This document shows, piece after piece, positions 1 through 12,589 of a stretch of DNA of 64,000 bases. A program made the translations under genes and the position numbers. A model generated the notes under the pieces. That model was given only the letters and a program-made list of their open reading frames with translations. It was not told the DNA's origin and searched no databases. Position 1 is the first letter of the stretch. Every line of letters begins with the position of its first letter. This stretch comes from Albugo candida (taxonomy: Eukaryota > Oomycota > Peronosporomycetes > Albuginales): NCBI GenBank assembly GCA_040437565.1, contig JBDOQK010000010.1:186001-250000 (forward strand), written 5' to 3'.

Positions 1-54
1 TCATCGTACAAGAGAATATTCGGCGAAGTTAGCTATCTATGATCGTGAAGTGGG

Positions 55-164
55 ATGGTCAGACTATGTACGCTTATGATTACGTAGCGAGCTGGTCAGG
101 CTATGTACGCTTATGACTACGCAACGAGCTGGTCAGACTATGTACGCTTACGACTACGAAGCGA
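55..164. repeat. 37-bp minisatellite, three tandem copies
   Basis: Three head-to-tail copies of a 37-base unit lie at about 55-90, 91-127 and 128-164. They share the core ctatgtacgctta and differ at a handful of positions. The unit is not a multiple of three and no reading frame stays open through it, so it is non-coding as far as I can see. The array may continue beyond the left edge in degenerate form. Confidence 0.8.
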
Positions 165-1999
165 GAGGTACTGAAAATCCAAACGTTCAGACGCTTTACG
201 TAATATAACAATACAAACTCTAAAATGGCAAAAAATCAGGGTAGCTGGCTACACTTAGAATATAGAAAATTGTTTGAGTAAACATTTCGCTCTTCATGCA
301 AGTTTAGGGTGCAAAAGTTCTGTGTAATCTTTTTCAACAACTAGTCGAGAAATTGATCATCCCGAACAGGCGCCTGACGCAATAATGTGGCACTTCACGC
401 TATTTTAAGCTAGAAAGACCGGTATATATATATAACAAACCTAGCGACAACACGCGCAAACGGACTGTCTGTATAATCTGCTTTGGTATTGTATCACGTG
501 TCATATAGTAATGCATCTTGATTGAGACAACACCCAGAGCTTTTTGCAGCTATCACAGGCTGCCATTCTTCTCCTCAATTTTATTGTTGCGTAGGTTTTA
601 AAACCGTCAGTCGTGCTGTATTAATTATAGGTCAACGATGGCGCACCAGCGCACATGTATCACCTTCCTAGATAAAATCTTGCGCTGGATAAAATGGTTG
701 ACAAAATGTTTCAGCGCAGATGCAAAAGCATGTCCAATTTCAGTTATCTTTCCACAAACGACGCAATTCTGATAAAAACTCAACTTCTACTTACGANNNN
801 NNNNNNNNNNNNNNNNNNNNNNNNNNNNNNNNNNNNNNNNNNNNNNNNNNNNNNNNNNNNNNNNNNNNNNNNNNNNNNNNNNNNNNNNNNNNNNNNTTCA
901 GTTATCTTTCCACAAACGACGCAATTCTGATAAAAACTCAACTTCTACTTACGAGTTCGTAAATCCAGCTGACCATAGCTTGTAGCTATGATATTTATCT
1001 TTTTATCGTATTCTTCCCATTCTCCTTATATGAAGGCTTTCAGAAGAAGCTCTAGTATCCTGTGAAAATCGAAAATAATGTAATGACCTTGGCTTCTAGC
1101 AAATGCACATAAACATGAATATTTGCATATGAAAGGATACTTAGTGTAGCCTCTTCTTATTGTCACAGAATTTTTTACGGTTTCGACGAGTATCAAAGAT
1201 AGAAAACAAAAAACATTTAATCTTTTCCAATGTGCTTTAGGCATTGACGTGCTGTACTAGATTTCGAGCCGACCCTGTTAGAAATTGCTACTTCTAGATG
1301 TCTTGCACTTGAGTATATCATGAGAGTATCCAATCTTGCAGTCCAGTACGTTCACAAATTGAAGACGGGTCATCACCTATACAAAGATATGAAGAGAATG
1401 CAATGTGTATTCTTGGATGCTAAAGCAATTGAAGATGAAAGATGAAGCTTTGCAGGGAAAAAAGGACGATGACTGATGGCTATACTTTTCGTCTAGTCTG
1501 CTTACTTTTATCTTTCTTTGGCACAAAAATTCGTCCATACTTGAAGTGCCGGAAAACTCGATATCACCCTTTTGTTTTCTGAAAATTGCGTTCACTTTTC
1601 GCTTTTACTTTGTCGTGTTCGCAGCAACCGAATTTTGATCTAACGAGTTATTACGCTTTGGAAAACTTGATTACGGTTTCTTGGCTGACGTGTATTATTC
1701 CACATCTCCCGTGGTTTCTCTTGGCTGCGAAAAGGCCAGAGTGGTGATGCAATCAAAAGAAAGGAAACGTGGAAGGAAGTGTTTCATTTTGCGGATAAGT
1801 AGATCAAAAGTGTGAGAGAAACGTCCGAGACGATTATGGGGACTTGTTGTAGATAAATTGTGGGCTGGTTAGTCACTTGTCCCGAAGAGAGAAATTACAC
1901 ACTGAGCTTTATACGATGTTGTGATGGGTTCATGAGTCAGGAGGCTCTTACAAGAACGATTAATTATTCCAGAAAGGAGAAGGACCCAACGACATGTAC
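165..1999. other. Gene-poor stretch, no recognisable gene
   Basis: Only short, unrelated open frames are present on either strand, none with a motif I recognise or with codon use like the dense gene blocks further right. I see no tRNA-like fold. It is probably old repeat-derived DNA continuous with the copia fossil that follows. Confidence 0.5.
739..954. repeat. 100-N gap (797-896) between identical 58-bp copies
   Basis: The 58 bases before the N run (739-796) are repeated exactly after it (897-954). This is best explained as two contigs that overlap but were scaffolded without merging. Confidence 0.9.
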
Positions 2000-4900
2000 C
2001 TCATAATACAGCGATGAGCATCGAATCAATATACTGTGAGTGACTTTGGTCGTCAGAGTTTATATGTTGCTGGTGTTGGAGTAGTGCCTGACTTGAGAAA
2101 ATTTCAAGAGAAGGGAAGGTAGGTATGGTTATTCATGGCATGCGATGCAACTTTCATTAGGATGCCTTAGCGCGTGACAGAAGAGACTCGGACTTTGAGC
2201 ATCCAAAGAGAAAAAATATATCAAGTTCTCGGTCTGATTGTTGGAATGGGGAAGACGAGAAAATTATGCTCAATCATCACGCAATTCATTGGAGCGAAGA
2301 TTCAGAGCCGTGGATCTATTCGGTCCTTACGTACAAACTACGTGCGATAATCACGACACACAAATAGATCCAAAAATGGTACACTTCAGCCAAACACAAA
2401 TCCTTCAGTATACTAGGAACAATTAAAACTGAGAGGACAAATCTTCCTGGCACAGCTATTTACCTACTGCTGCGGCTTTAGGTGCTGGATCGCATTACCT
2501 GGTTGTCCAAAATATTGTGTAATATACTTCTCATGATATGCGGATCGTGATACTGGCGAAGGTGGATTACCGCAAACTGACAATTAGCAGCAAAGTAGAA
2601 AAGCTGACGCATTTTGCTCAAGCTTATCGACAAACGCATCGAGAAGGAAGTATTCGTTGAAGTTTAAGAAGGTAGCTTTCAGGATGTAAGACGCTTTAAT
2701 CTGATTCCGAATAAAATTCTGGATGCAAACAATCTCTAATGAGGTGGGATAGCCAGCGTGTACTGAGAAGAAATGATGGGAAATAGCTGCGTTCATCGCG
2801 AAGTTTGATAAATGTGTACTCGTTGTGAAGGCAAAGATTCGCAACAGTGTCTCGCTTAACCATGAAGGCACGGTATCACTAGTTGGTGAAGCTTATGAAG
2901 ATCTAGAAATCGTCACATGCGACACAAAAGGTATTGTCGGTGACATATTACCAAGTATTTGGACAACTGAATTACGACGCTGTTGAGATATATCTAAGGA
3001 CTGCAGAGTTTGAATAGAGTTGCGGATCTAGGTGGTGAAGTTGTTGTCCTTTTACCAAGTCTAACATAGCAGAATCGTCAGACTGAATAAGCTGATCACT
3101 AGCTAGTCGACAGCCGCATAAGTGCATTCGTTTGCTTTGATTGCCAAGAGCAATGATGTTGGTGCAAAGCAATATGATAATGTCTTGGTGTATTTCGAGA
3201 AGAGATTCAGTTGTAGAATTCATCTACCATTAACTGGTCCGGGAATATGCAAACATTGATTTGGCTAGACAGTGCAATGAACCAAGAAATAGGCAAACAA
3301 GGTCAAGGCTTAATATTGCATCAGATGACTACGTTCATTTCAGATGCATGGTTTTGCATGCGATTGAGCATCACATTCTTTTCGAGTCGACGAAGTTGCA
3401 TACGTGACGTGCTGAATTGGTCAATCACTAATGCTAGCCCTGGCAGAGCGTCATCGATACAATTCTTGGTTAAATGCACATTTGGACTCCTAGGAATTGT
3501 ACTTCTTGATCACGATGCATGCTATTAAGAACTAGAGAAAAGAAAATTTTGCGCAACGGGGTGAGCATGATTCCATTGTTGGGATCGGAAATAGACTAAA
3601 TGATACCGTCAACGTGGTGGTCAACCGTGACGTGATTACCACAGAACATGTACAGAACGTTGCGACTCTCACAAAAGAAAGGATGAGCACCTTCAGCATA
3701 GTTTGTACGAGAGGAAGCAAAGCATTTTTTAGGCCCCGAGCATGCATAAAGATACTATTACAAATGATGGGAACATTAACTTCAAACAAGGAAAACCAAA
3801 CTGGACGTGTGACAGACCAGTAACGCGCTCACCCAAGCGATAGAAAGGGTGTAAAAACAGGGATCAAGTGGTTATTTGAAATAGGTGTCGTAGATTATAT
3901 GCGGGGTACATATCTGCAAAGCTTTGAGCCTGTTTTTGAAGTTTCAGAAGGAATAGACGAAAAGCAAAGCAAGAAGATTTGATTGAAATCGATCAAAATT
4001 GTATTTGAAATCACGTGCGTGTACCTAAGGGTTTTAATAGTCTTCCTCTATCGGTACTAGAATAGATATGGATATGTTGAGCGTCAATCTTGTTTAAGAC
4101 TGACTGAATGCGGAGTGTACAAGCTTAGTATGGGGAAATTCGGAATGCCTTTGTTGATCCCACAATAGGAAGAGAAGAATACTTATTGATGCTATATACC
4201 AGCAAAAATATACGCTCAGCAAGAAATGTTTATATGCCGGAAGCAAGTTGATATCGGAGTAAGGAAGACTATAAATAACAACACAAGTGGGGCGTCTTGA
4301 TTTGAGTTACTTCACACAAAGCTAACGTGCTTGAGTTTTCGCAATGCTTGGCCTGACAGCCAAGAAAACGAGTCTTCTAGATAACGTTTATCTCGAAATA
4401 AAGGATCTATTGGTCACACAATTTGGAGAGGTGCAAAAATTCTTCGGCATGCGCATTACTCTCGATATGATTATTGAACAGCAAGAGGCGATTTGAGAAA
4501 TGCTGGGATAGAAGACGAGTGCGGCTTTAGTACACTGTTCAGCGAGGAAAGTGAATCTCCTTGAAGAGATAGATGCGATACCGCCTGATGTTTGCCTAGA
4601 TTACCAAATTATCATTATCAATTCTTTTTCTGTGCTAAGAGTTTTTTTTCTGCTTCTCTCGATCTAGCAGACCCGACATATCGTGCGCGTTATACCGACT
4701 TTAGGGGGGGGGGCGCACACATGCACTGGAACAATCTGGCTGAAAAACTATTGGAAGGATTATAAGTTTTTTCCGAGTAACCAAGGCGCCACGCCTACGA
4801 ATGAGGCAATACATCCTTGTTATGGAATTGTAGCATTATTTGTGACATCGACGCTGCTTTTGTTTTACAAAGCCGACAGAAAGTTATTTAGGGCCAAGAA

Positions 4901-5450
4901 GATTTATGTGGCTAGAAGTATCTTGGTATGCAAAAGACAAGGTGGTGTGTCATTGGCACCACTGGAAGCAGAATTGGCAGTGGCTTCAGTGGTGGTAACG
5001 CACATGTTTCGATTGCGAGAGCAACTTTCAGAGATTAGAGGAACCTGTAGTGACTATGGAACTAGTCAGGGACGCCAAACCGGCTCGAAGGGAATGAAGC
5101 GCAGATTAATCGAAGCTTGTTGATATCAGGAGTAGTTTTATGACCTCATATGCGACAAACAGAATTGTGGCACCTAAACATGTGGATCGTGCAAACGGTT
5201 GAGGCTACTGCTTTAAGTGTTACTTGGTTCTAATGGGCTCCAACACATATTGTTAAGGGAATCTAATGAAAAAAGATGAAGACCAAATGCATGACATTCC
5301 CCGAGGAGTAGTGTTGGATTCTAGAAGTTGAAGCTGTAACGACGGAAGTTTTCCAGTGTCAAAAGGACGATACTTTAAAATTTCACTTCCTGTATGTGGA
5401 GAGGACGGTGGCTAGATAGAATTCAGTACTGTGCAGCGCAAACTTTTGAT
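2000..5450 (+). mobile_element. Ty1/copia LTR retrotransposon fossil, heavily broken
   Basis: Plus-strand fragments between about 4,320 and 5,130 read like the end of a copia-type reverse transcriptase and its RNase H. There is an FGMRI-type motif near 4,450 and a region resembling the RNase H 'SLxxLEAEL' segment near 4,970. The outer limits are uncertain, and no matching LTR pair was identified. It carries many breaks and looks old. Confidence 0.4.
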
Positions 5451-6521
5451 TTAGTTGACCTGCCAAAGAACTCTATATAACTTGCTCTTTTTTATCTCGT
5501 CTACGTTGCTCTATGTGCTATTCGTGACCATCGCATCAGGAAGTGACGTGTATAATTAGATTTGTTTTTGCTTAAATTGCATTTATTAACAAGTATTCGA
5601 TAATGCTTCGCACAGCACATTCACTCGTTCAAAAATGCTATGATTCGAGGCGCCATGACATTGTTATCAGCACAGCCATTGGAACCTCATCATCCCATTG
5701 TGCTGAGAGTTGGGTGATACGTTTCTTTTCGAGATATACAACCTGAGAGATGTCGTGAACAAGCAGCTCTCGATCCTCGTCTCAGGCTTAATTTTGAAAG
5801 AATTCTAGTAGATTGGCTATATTGCTCGTAGTTTTTACTATATTAGATGTTCGTGATTCAGGCAATGACTACATTACAAGCTTAGTTGTGTTTCGGCACG
5901 AAACTTGAAGAGTATATGACGTAGTTTTATTTCCTGCCAAAGCATCTGCGATCCTGAATCAACAAAGGAACTATCCCTTGAAATCCATTTAAATGAGTCT
6001 GATGAGGCTGTTCATGCCTTCTACGACATCAGTAACAACAGCGACAACAGATATCATGAGATGGAACTGTCGATGCAGTTTTCGCGGTCAAGGAAACCCC
6101 CCCCAGCCATTTCGGACAAGTGTTGGTGCATATCTTCGTTAACCGCCTGTGGTTTGATGACTAGATAGTGTTGAGCGGTACTCGCATCAACGGAGGTGGT
6201 GCTAATGAACAAAGCCGTTGCAAGTTCTACACATGGCTAAGAATAAAAATGCTAGTGCGGATCGAAATCTGTTCAGAAGAAGTAGTGGTATGAAAAGAGG
6301 CTGGGTATCTATTCAAAAAGAAACGCAGCAATCGCAAAAAGGGAGAAACAACATTCACTTCGAGAGAGTCGAGAGGTCACGAAATTCAATTTCTTAAAAA
6401 GCTCACAAGTGGACGGGTGTATGGAGGTGGTTATATATATTGATCGTCTTGACTGATTAATAAAGAATGGTAGGATATCTATCATAGGATCTAGAATACG
6501 ATTACTATTCATATTCTGTAC
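5451..6521. other. Gene-poor stretch
   Basis: No coding signal I can support. It contains scattered stop codons in all frames and one short minus-strand open frame (6309-6512) with no recognisable content. It is AT-rich up to the sharp change to GC-richer DNA at about 6,540. Confidence 0.45.
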
Positions 6522-7055
6522 TTAGTAAATTAAATTATTTCGAGACGAACAGCATCTACGGCGTATTCGGCTCGTCCGTGTCTGGCCTGTCATCCATCCT
6601 AGCTGCAATCGCTGTGACAAGGAACGAAAGGTTTCTACTCTCCAGGCTCGTCGAGTCACAGCGTCGTTGCGGGACACGATCTTAAAGAAGGTCTCGTTGA
6701 CCTGTCGATGCCTGCTCAGCACAAAGTCTCCGTAGTAGATGAACCTGTGCGTCATGATCCGCTCACGCATATCGTATGGCCTAGCGTCAATGAAAGTGTN
6801 NNNNNNNNNNNNNNNNNNNNNNNNNNNNNNNNNNNNNNNNNNNNNNNNNNNNNNNNNNNNNNNNNNNNNNNNNNNNNNNNNNNNNNNNNNNNNNNNNNNG
6901 AAGGTCTCGTTGACCTGTCGATGCCTGCTCAGCACAAAGTCTCCGTAGTAGATGAACCTGTGCGTCATGATCCGCTCACGCATATCGTATGGCCTAGCGT
7001 CAATGAAAGTGTTGCTGTTTTCATTAGTATTAGGTATTTCAAGAAAATGATCCAC
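6522..7055 (-). CDS. Unrecognised open frame in a GC-richer island
   Basis: A minus-strand frame stays open across this span. When the 100-N run and one copy of the 113-base duplicate are removed (213 bases, a multiple of three) it encodes about 106 residues, rich in Arg, with a segment like THRFIYYGDFVLSRHRQ. I do not recognise the family and there is no signal peptide or membrane segment. The surrounding 6,540-7,200 segment is clearly richer in G+C than the decayed DNA on either side, so it may be a younger insertion or a surviving gene exon. A plus-strand frame is also open across much of it, which lowers confidence that this strand is coding. Confidence 0.2.
   Translation of the reverse strand: MDHFLEIPNTNENSNTFIDARPYDMRERIMTHRFIYYGDFVLSRHRQVNETFXXXXXXXXXXXXXXXXXXXXXXXXXXXXXXXXXXTFIDARPYDMRERIMTHRFIYYGDFVLSRHRQVNETFFKIVSRNDAVTRRAWRVETFRSLSQRLQLGWMTGQTRTSRIRRRCCSSRNNLIY
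6687..7012. repeat. 100-N gap (6800-6899) between identical 113-bp copies
   Basis: Bases 6687-6799 recur exactly at 6900-7012. This is an unmerged contig overlap. The combined excess of 213 bases is a multiple of three, so frames running through it are not shifted. Confidence 0.9.
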
Positions 7056-7212
7056 TGCACGTCTTCACCTCTATCGCCGATTGGCGACGGGGGAGTCAGC
7101 GAATGCGTTCAGGTGATGAGCAGAACGCGGAGTGCGCACAGTACACTCATACTGATCGACCTACTCGCGATGGGTGGAGTGATCAAGCAGAATTCACCCG
7201 ATCGAAATTAAA

Positions 7213-7811
7213 TTTGCAATGGTGGTACGAAATTAATCATTAGTTCTACCTTGTATGGTTTGTAGAAGCACGTGGGCTCAAGAGCATGAAATCGCAGCCA
7301 CGCTTATTTTCCGTCTTGTATTTGTCTTGCATAGCTCCTATGTACTGTACATACCAAAACCAGAAAAAATCTGGTACTTTTCGGCGTCTCCTGTCAAAGC
7401 TCTCAGAATGGTTGTTACTGCGTATCATATTTGGTAATTGGTCACCATTTGCTAAGGCTGGTAGTGGTAAAATGTGGCACGCAACAAGTCAATATGAGTA
7501 CCAGAATGGCATCCACAGCAGAGTTTGGTGGACACGTGGCAAATCCAACATCCGACTAGAAGATTTTTTATAGAGCGATCACTATAACATTCTCAATCCC
7601 ATCTGCATCTCACAAAATTTTGTCGTATGATGTTCAAAAATAAAACTATGATGTTGAATAACTCACTAGGACGTCGCAAGGTCTGAAGTAATAGAAATGG
7701 AAGTAAAGTAGATGCTGTAACAATTACGGACGTCTCCGAGTCCCAGACACATGTGAGAGAATGGAAAACGAAGCTCAAACTACCGCTTGGTGTGGTTCAA
7801 AAAGATTGTAC
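7213..7811. other. Gene-poor stretch left of the Tc1 element
   Basis: Short overlapping open frames on both strands, none recognisable. The stretch ends at the TA dinucleotide that borders the Tc1-type element. Confidence 0.45.
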
Positions 7812-7838
7812 AGTACACTCAGGAAAAGATTGTCCGCT
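7812..7838 (+). repeat. Left terminal inverted repeat of the Tc1 element
   Basis: Begins CAGTACACTC next to a TA dinucleotide and pairs with 9356-9382 on the opposite strand at 22 of 27 positions. Confidence 0.85.
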
Positions 7839-7914
7839 TTTTTTGATTTTTTGAACCACAGCCGCAAGCTTGCGCTCGAACAAACCACTGCCGTGGCCCC
7901 AAAAGGTCTAGAAT

Positions 7915-9169
7915 ATGGCTGAAACTGCACAAAAACATACTTTGACAGCCGAGGAACGTTTGCGCATTGTTGGAATGAGGCAGGCTGGTATCAAAGTTGC
8001 AGAAATTGCCTGCAAGTCAGCGACAGATGCGACGCATCATGGAGAGGTGATGTAAAGAAAACACAGTTGTTCCAAAGAAAAGCCCTGGAAGGCCAAAAAA
8101 ACTTTCNNNNNNNNNNNNNNNNNNNNNNNNNNNNNNNNNNNNNNNNNNNNNNNNNNNNNNNNNNNNNNNNNNNNNNNNNNNNNNNNNNNNNNNNNNNNNN
8201 NNNNNNGAATGAGGCAGGCTGGTATCAAAGTTGCAGAAATTGCCTGCAAGTCAGCGACAGATGCGACGCATCATGGAGAGGTGATGTAAAGAAAACACAG
8301 TTGTTCCAAAGAAAAGCCCTGGAAGGCCAAAAAAACTTTCAGGAAGGGATTCCAGAGCTCTATTTCGCAGCACCAAGGGTGCAAGACGTTCAACTCTGGC
8401 CGAAATTAGCATCAACATGCCAACTAAAGCTGGTTAGACTGCATTCAAAGAGACTTCACATGCCGCTAGTCTCTTTGCTCGAGTGGGGTTAAAAAGCCTT
8501 TTTTGAACAAGCCACACACTGCTAAGAGGCTGGAATTTGCAAAAAGATACCAGAATTCCACCATAGAGTTCTGGAAATCAATCTGCTGGACTGATGAGGC
8601 CAGCTTTCGAATTGGAAAGAATTTTCGCCGACCTCTGGTCTGGAGATCTACCAATGAGAGGTACCAATCAGACTATCTGGTACCTTCTTACAAGTCAGGG
8701 CGTTCTCTAGTTATGGTCTGGGGTGCCTTTCAGGATAGCAAAAAAAGCCAGCTTGTGCGTATGTCACCAAATCGTCAAACAGCAGCTGACTTTGTCACAC
8801 AAGTATACGATCGTGAGTTGGCTGGCTTCTGGTAAGGCCTTGTCAATGCTGGAAGTGCCATACCCATGGAAGAGGGTGCGCTTATTCATTGCGCAAAAGC
8901 GCCCCGAAAAATGGCGTGACGAGCTTAGCGTTGGCAAGCTAGAATGGCCTGCAAACTCTCCTGATTTCAATCCCATTGAGGATGTATGGGCAAAGATGAA
9001 AGTAGCCATCCAAAAGCCCCCCGAAGCCAAAAACAGAGAAGAGCTATGGCTCCAGCTTGAACAGACATGGTCTTTTATTGATCCAGAGTGGCTACAGCCT
9101 CGTTTCTACTCCATGCCGGAGAGGATCCAAGAAGTAATTAAAGCAAAAGCGGGTTCTAATCTCTGCTAG
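7915..9169 (+). pseudogene. Tc1-type transposase pseudogene
   Basis: The ATG at 7915 opens an N-terminal helix-turn-helix (ERLRIVGMRQAGIKVAEI). A GRPKK-type hook follows in another frame, and then a DDE domain. The first catalytic Asp is seen in WTDEASF (about 8,590), and the third acidic residue in SPDFNPIEDVW (about 8,960). The expected second Asp lies in a motif reading MEEGALIHCAKAP (8866 onward), so Asp appears replaced by Glu. The N-terminal domain, the middle and the C-terminal end lie in different frames, and an in-frame stop falls near 8,835, so no intact enzyme is encoded. The C-terminal part ends normally at the TAG at 9167-9169. This is plainly family Tc1/IS630 (DD34E type). Confidence 0.85.
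7973..8340. repeat. 100-N gap (8107-8206) between identical 134-bp copies
   Basis: Bases 7973-8106 recur exactly at 8207-8340 inside the transposase. Collapsing them restores the expected 1.3-kb element length. The excess of 234 bases is a multiple of three. Confidence 0.92.
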
Positions 9170-9355
9170 CATGTATTTTTTCTATATAGATTATATCATT
9201 ATAACATCATGATTCGAAAAAACAATTCTGCAGGATTGCAGCATTGTATACTGTAAAAGTTTTGTACCAGATTTCATGGGCAGATTACTCATCAGGTGTA
9301 TGCGCCATGCTCGGAAGTCAAAGTGATTGTTTCATAAAGCGGTAAAAATTTGGGG

Positions 9356-9382
9356 GCGGACAATTTTTTTCGGATGGTACTG
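9356..9382 (-). repeat. Right terminal inverted repeat of the Tc1 element
   Basis: Ends GGTACTG followed by TA. It is the reverse-complement partner of 7812-7838 with five mismatches. Confidence 0.85.
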
Positions 9383-9384
9383 TA

Positions 9385-10755
9385 CGAGATAACCGAAGCG
9401 ATATAATACTCTAATCTTCTTCTACAACATGCAGAAGCTCAGTGTCGTACGCAATGCACCAATTACTCGCGAAACTTCTTTTCTTGAGTATCGAGTCTAT
9501 GACAACATGCAGCTTGAATCGAGAACACTGCCAGATACAACCAATATGTACCTTTAGAAAATCATCTTAAAAAGCAGATAGGACCGTCCTTGAAGCTTTT
9601 TTTACCTCCCCATTCTTCTGTCTTCGCGTCTCGATTGGACAGTACTTAGAAAATGGGACACTGTCACATCGAACAGAGAAGAATTTGTCGAGAAAATCAA
9701 CATTTGATGGCTGGTGCCATGGGTCGTATCCGAACTTCAGCGCCTAAATAAGCTGACCCATGTTTATTATCCAAAATTCCAAAAAGATGTTGTTATTGAA
9801 TCAAATTTCGCTCGAGTCAGATGAGTACGTCCGTCTTTCAACTCTCTTAAGCACGACCTAGATGGCGGAAGATGTCAAGCACCCACCTAGTATTTCATCT
9901 CCAAAGACGAATGAAAACCAAGCTGTATTCTATCAGGCTGTTACAAAACGTTTCGTGATTGTCCGAAGATATTCTTTAACTTCGTTAGGGAAGATGTACC
10001 TTTCTTAGATTACAAGTCCTCAAAAGGCATCTTGCTTCCAAATAAAATTAGGACCTGATGCTGGATTCTATAGACCCATCGCTTCGCTCAGTTTCGATGC
10101 GAAAATATTCAATTAAGAAAGTGATCGTGCCACAACGCAGATGTCTCACCACCACCGGAATATCTCAGGCATGCAGGCTTCAATTAGACATCGTGGATAA
10201 AATGAATATGAGAAGCTGATGCCGAGTAAACGAAGCTGTTTCTCCTTTGAAAGCAATGATGAATGAAACAAGATGGACGACTATGCTTGCCTTTTGACCA
10301 CTTATACAAGAGCCCAGCTGAATATCAGTAAAATGTCACATCAGCCATTGGACCCCAACGTTAGTAAAACAGGTGATTCTTTACCACATTACTTGATATC
10401 ACGATGATAGACCCTTTGAAGTGATGTATGATATAACACAATGTTTTCAAAAATTTGGTAAATGACATAGCAGGTCCAACTGCACCTCACTTCTCGTTGA
10501 TGATTTGATTCTACTTCCAGTTGCACTGAATAATGTTTTGATTCATATTAGACTCGCTTGAGTTTATTATGAGGATCGTGCGCAAGACCAATTTGGAAGA
10601 ATACCTCTTTATCTCGTCAAAGCATCGATGACGTGTGCTTTTATTCTCAAATGAGACATCTTATGTCTATAAATTTCGGGAACTTCCCTTACATTCAGAT
10701 ACCCGAATAATTATACGGTGGTATCCGCACTCACAGGATTTTATAGGTATGGTTG
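9385..10755. other. Gene-poor decayed DNA
   Basis: No open frame of note on either strand and no recognised motif. Some plus-strand fragments between 9,800 and 10,600 look codon-like but are interrupted every few dozen bases. It is probably remnant repeat DNA. Confidence 0.45.
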
Positions 10756-10893
10756 TTCAATGTCCAGCAACGCGGAGACAGACTTGGAGGGAGCGCGAAC
10801 AACGACCATGATAGCAGAAGCAACAAGGTAAGTATATTGATTTGTTTCTTAAAACCTACCGCTTTACCTAAGTACAAAAATGTGTGCTGTCCA
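10756..10893. repeat. LTR-like direct repeat, downstream copy
   Basis: Shares with 12590-12726 the runs aatgtccagcaacg, gagggagcgcg and acaacgacca, plus a weaker match through the 'ctaccg...aagtacaaaa' portion. This is a diverged copy in the same orientation. Confidence 0.5.
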
Positions 10894-11285
10894 CGCATCA
10901 ATATGCAGAATGAAGCAACGGGTTCCTCCTTCTTCGAAGCGAATTCCAACACTCCTACATCGGGGACTACAGTCATTTTCGCTCAGTCCAATCAGGGTTC
11001 TCAGCTCCTCCAAGCGTGCTGCTGCGAGTGCTTTCGTCATCAAGTCTGCAGACATACTACGACTTTCGAGGTATCTTGGAAGTAAAACGCCGTTTTTTAC
11101 ATGAGAGGTTACGAATTTGATTTCCACGTCGACATGTTTCGACTTCGCTGACGTACCATCTCCTCCGAACTGCTACTGTATAATGCCATCTGATTATCCA
11201 CATAACAAAATCATAGGTTCTTTGCAACTCAAACCAGCCTCACGAAGCAATTCGCGTATTCCAATCATTTTTACGACCACAACAG

Positions 11286-11385
11286 NNNNNNNNNNNNNNN
11301 NNNNNNNNNNNNNNNNNNNNNNNNNNNNNNNNNNNNNNNNNNNNNNNNNNNNNNNNNNNNNNNNNNNNNNNNNNNNNNNNNNNNN
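11286..11385. other. 100-N scaffold gap without flanking duplication
   Basis: Unlike most gaps here, the sequences either side do not repeat each other, so real bases may be missing. It lies inside the copia fossil. Confidence 0.85.
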
Positions 11386-12085
11386 GCTTGCTTCTCCTAC
11401 CTGACTCCCGTCCTGCACAACTTGACAATCATGAACGTGTTCAACAATCTCTTCTCAATGCGCTTGTTTGGCATCCATGACTCCCAAGATTGCGCAAAAT
11501 GTGCAAGTTCTTCCGCTTGCTGTAATTAATATGTTCTTTGATGATCGCCTTTCACCATCAGAGCAACTCTCATGTCTTGTGGTGCGTACTGAACAATGTT
11601 GTTTAGCATCATGTAGTCAGAATATCCGCTGGAAGCCTCTGCTACGGCGTTTAGATACATAAGCTGTTCTGTCCACGATCGTTTGGGCGCATAAAAAAAT
11701 TCATTGGCTGTGTTGGCGTAATATTCACTCTAAACGCCTGAATCATACGCTCCATAACGTACTTTAGTGTAGCATTGCGGTTTCACCAGACGTCGATTTG
11801 CTTATCAAAGTAACTTTCAACCATACCATCTACCTTCACATCTTCAAGCCGATAGAAACCACAAGCAGACTGTGCCAGAACTATTTGCCTTTCAAAACGT
11901 CTTCCCCTACTTCAGAAATCCGGATCTCAAACCCTGGTATAATTAAAAGGGCGAATCTTTAGCTATTTGTTTCTTGCTCTGGGCAAGCGAAAACTCCTCT
12001 TGCTCTCTGGTTTCCTTCGAATTGTACCATGACAGGGGCCGAACCAGCTCCATGATCATGACGTGGCTGCCCATGTCGATTCTGA

Positions 12086-12144
12086 TTTTTTTTTTTTTGA
12101 AATTTATTTTTTATTTTTTTATTTATTTTTTATAATTTTTTTTT
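12086..12144. repeat. T-rich low-complexity tract
   Basis: A run of about 59 bases almost wholly T with scattered A, inside the copia fossil. Read on the minus strand it is A-rich. It could be the tail of a retroposed insertion or simple slippage; nothing adjacent decides between these. Confidence 0.7.
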
Positions 12145-12589
12145 AAAACCCCGTAGTCATGCTGGTGCTTAGCGAAGTATTCATGTGGCACAGCATTTGG
12201 TGTTTCTCTCCTGTTTGCCTCTCTTTCCGGCTTTCCAGTCAGCGAGTCAAGATGCATACGCAAGCCTCCTCCCAAAGTAGATTTAAACATGCTTGGGCTC
12301 AATCCTGTGGTCGTCGGATGATCTTCGGACACCTGCTCCTGGATTGTTCGGCAACTTCCGTGCGGAGCTCCATCTGTTAACTTATAAGTCGATCCAGCCG
12401 ATCAACCAGTCCTCTGATAAGGTCTTGTTATTCCCACCTTGACCGCTTCATTTTGTCTCGCTCGCATCTCTCTGAAAACGGTTCACTCTCACAGGCACTT
12501 ACTTGGCCGGGAGCGTCCACGGTTGGTAACGCAATATTCTTATCATCTGCGTATTCACGCGAGAAGTCCCCCGTTAGGCTCATAAGCTG

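Larger units (their letters stand above)
7812..9382 (+). mobile_element. Tc1/mariner-type DNA transposon, inactive copy
   Basis: The element is bounded by imperfect 27-base terminal inverted repeats. Both begin CAGTAC, end ATTGTCCGC, and agree at 22 of 27 positions. A TA dinucleotide lies outside each end (7810-7811 and 9383-9384), which is the Tc1-family target duplication. After removal of a 234-base assembly duplicate the element is about 1.34 kb, the normal size for Tc1 relatives. The single gene inside is a Tc1-like transposase read left to right and disabled by stops and frame changes. The copy sits in decayed DNA and shows no sign of recent movement. Confidence 0.88.
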
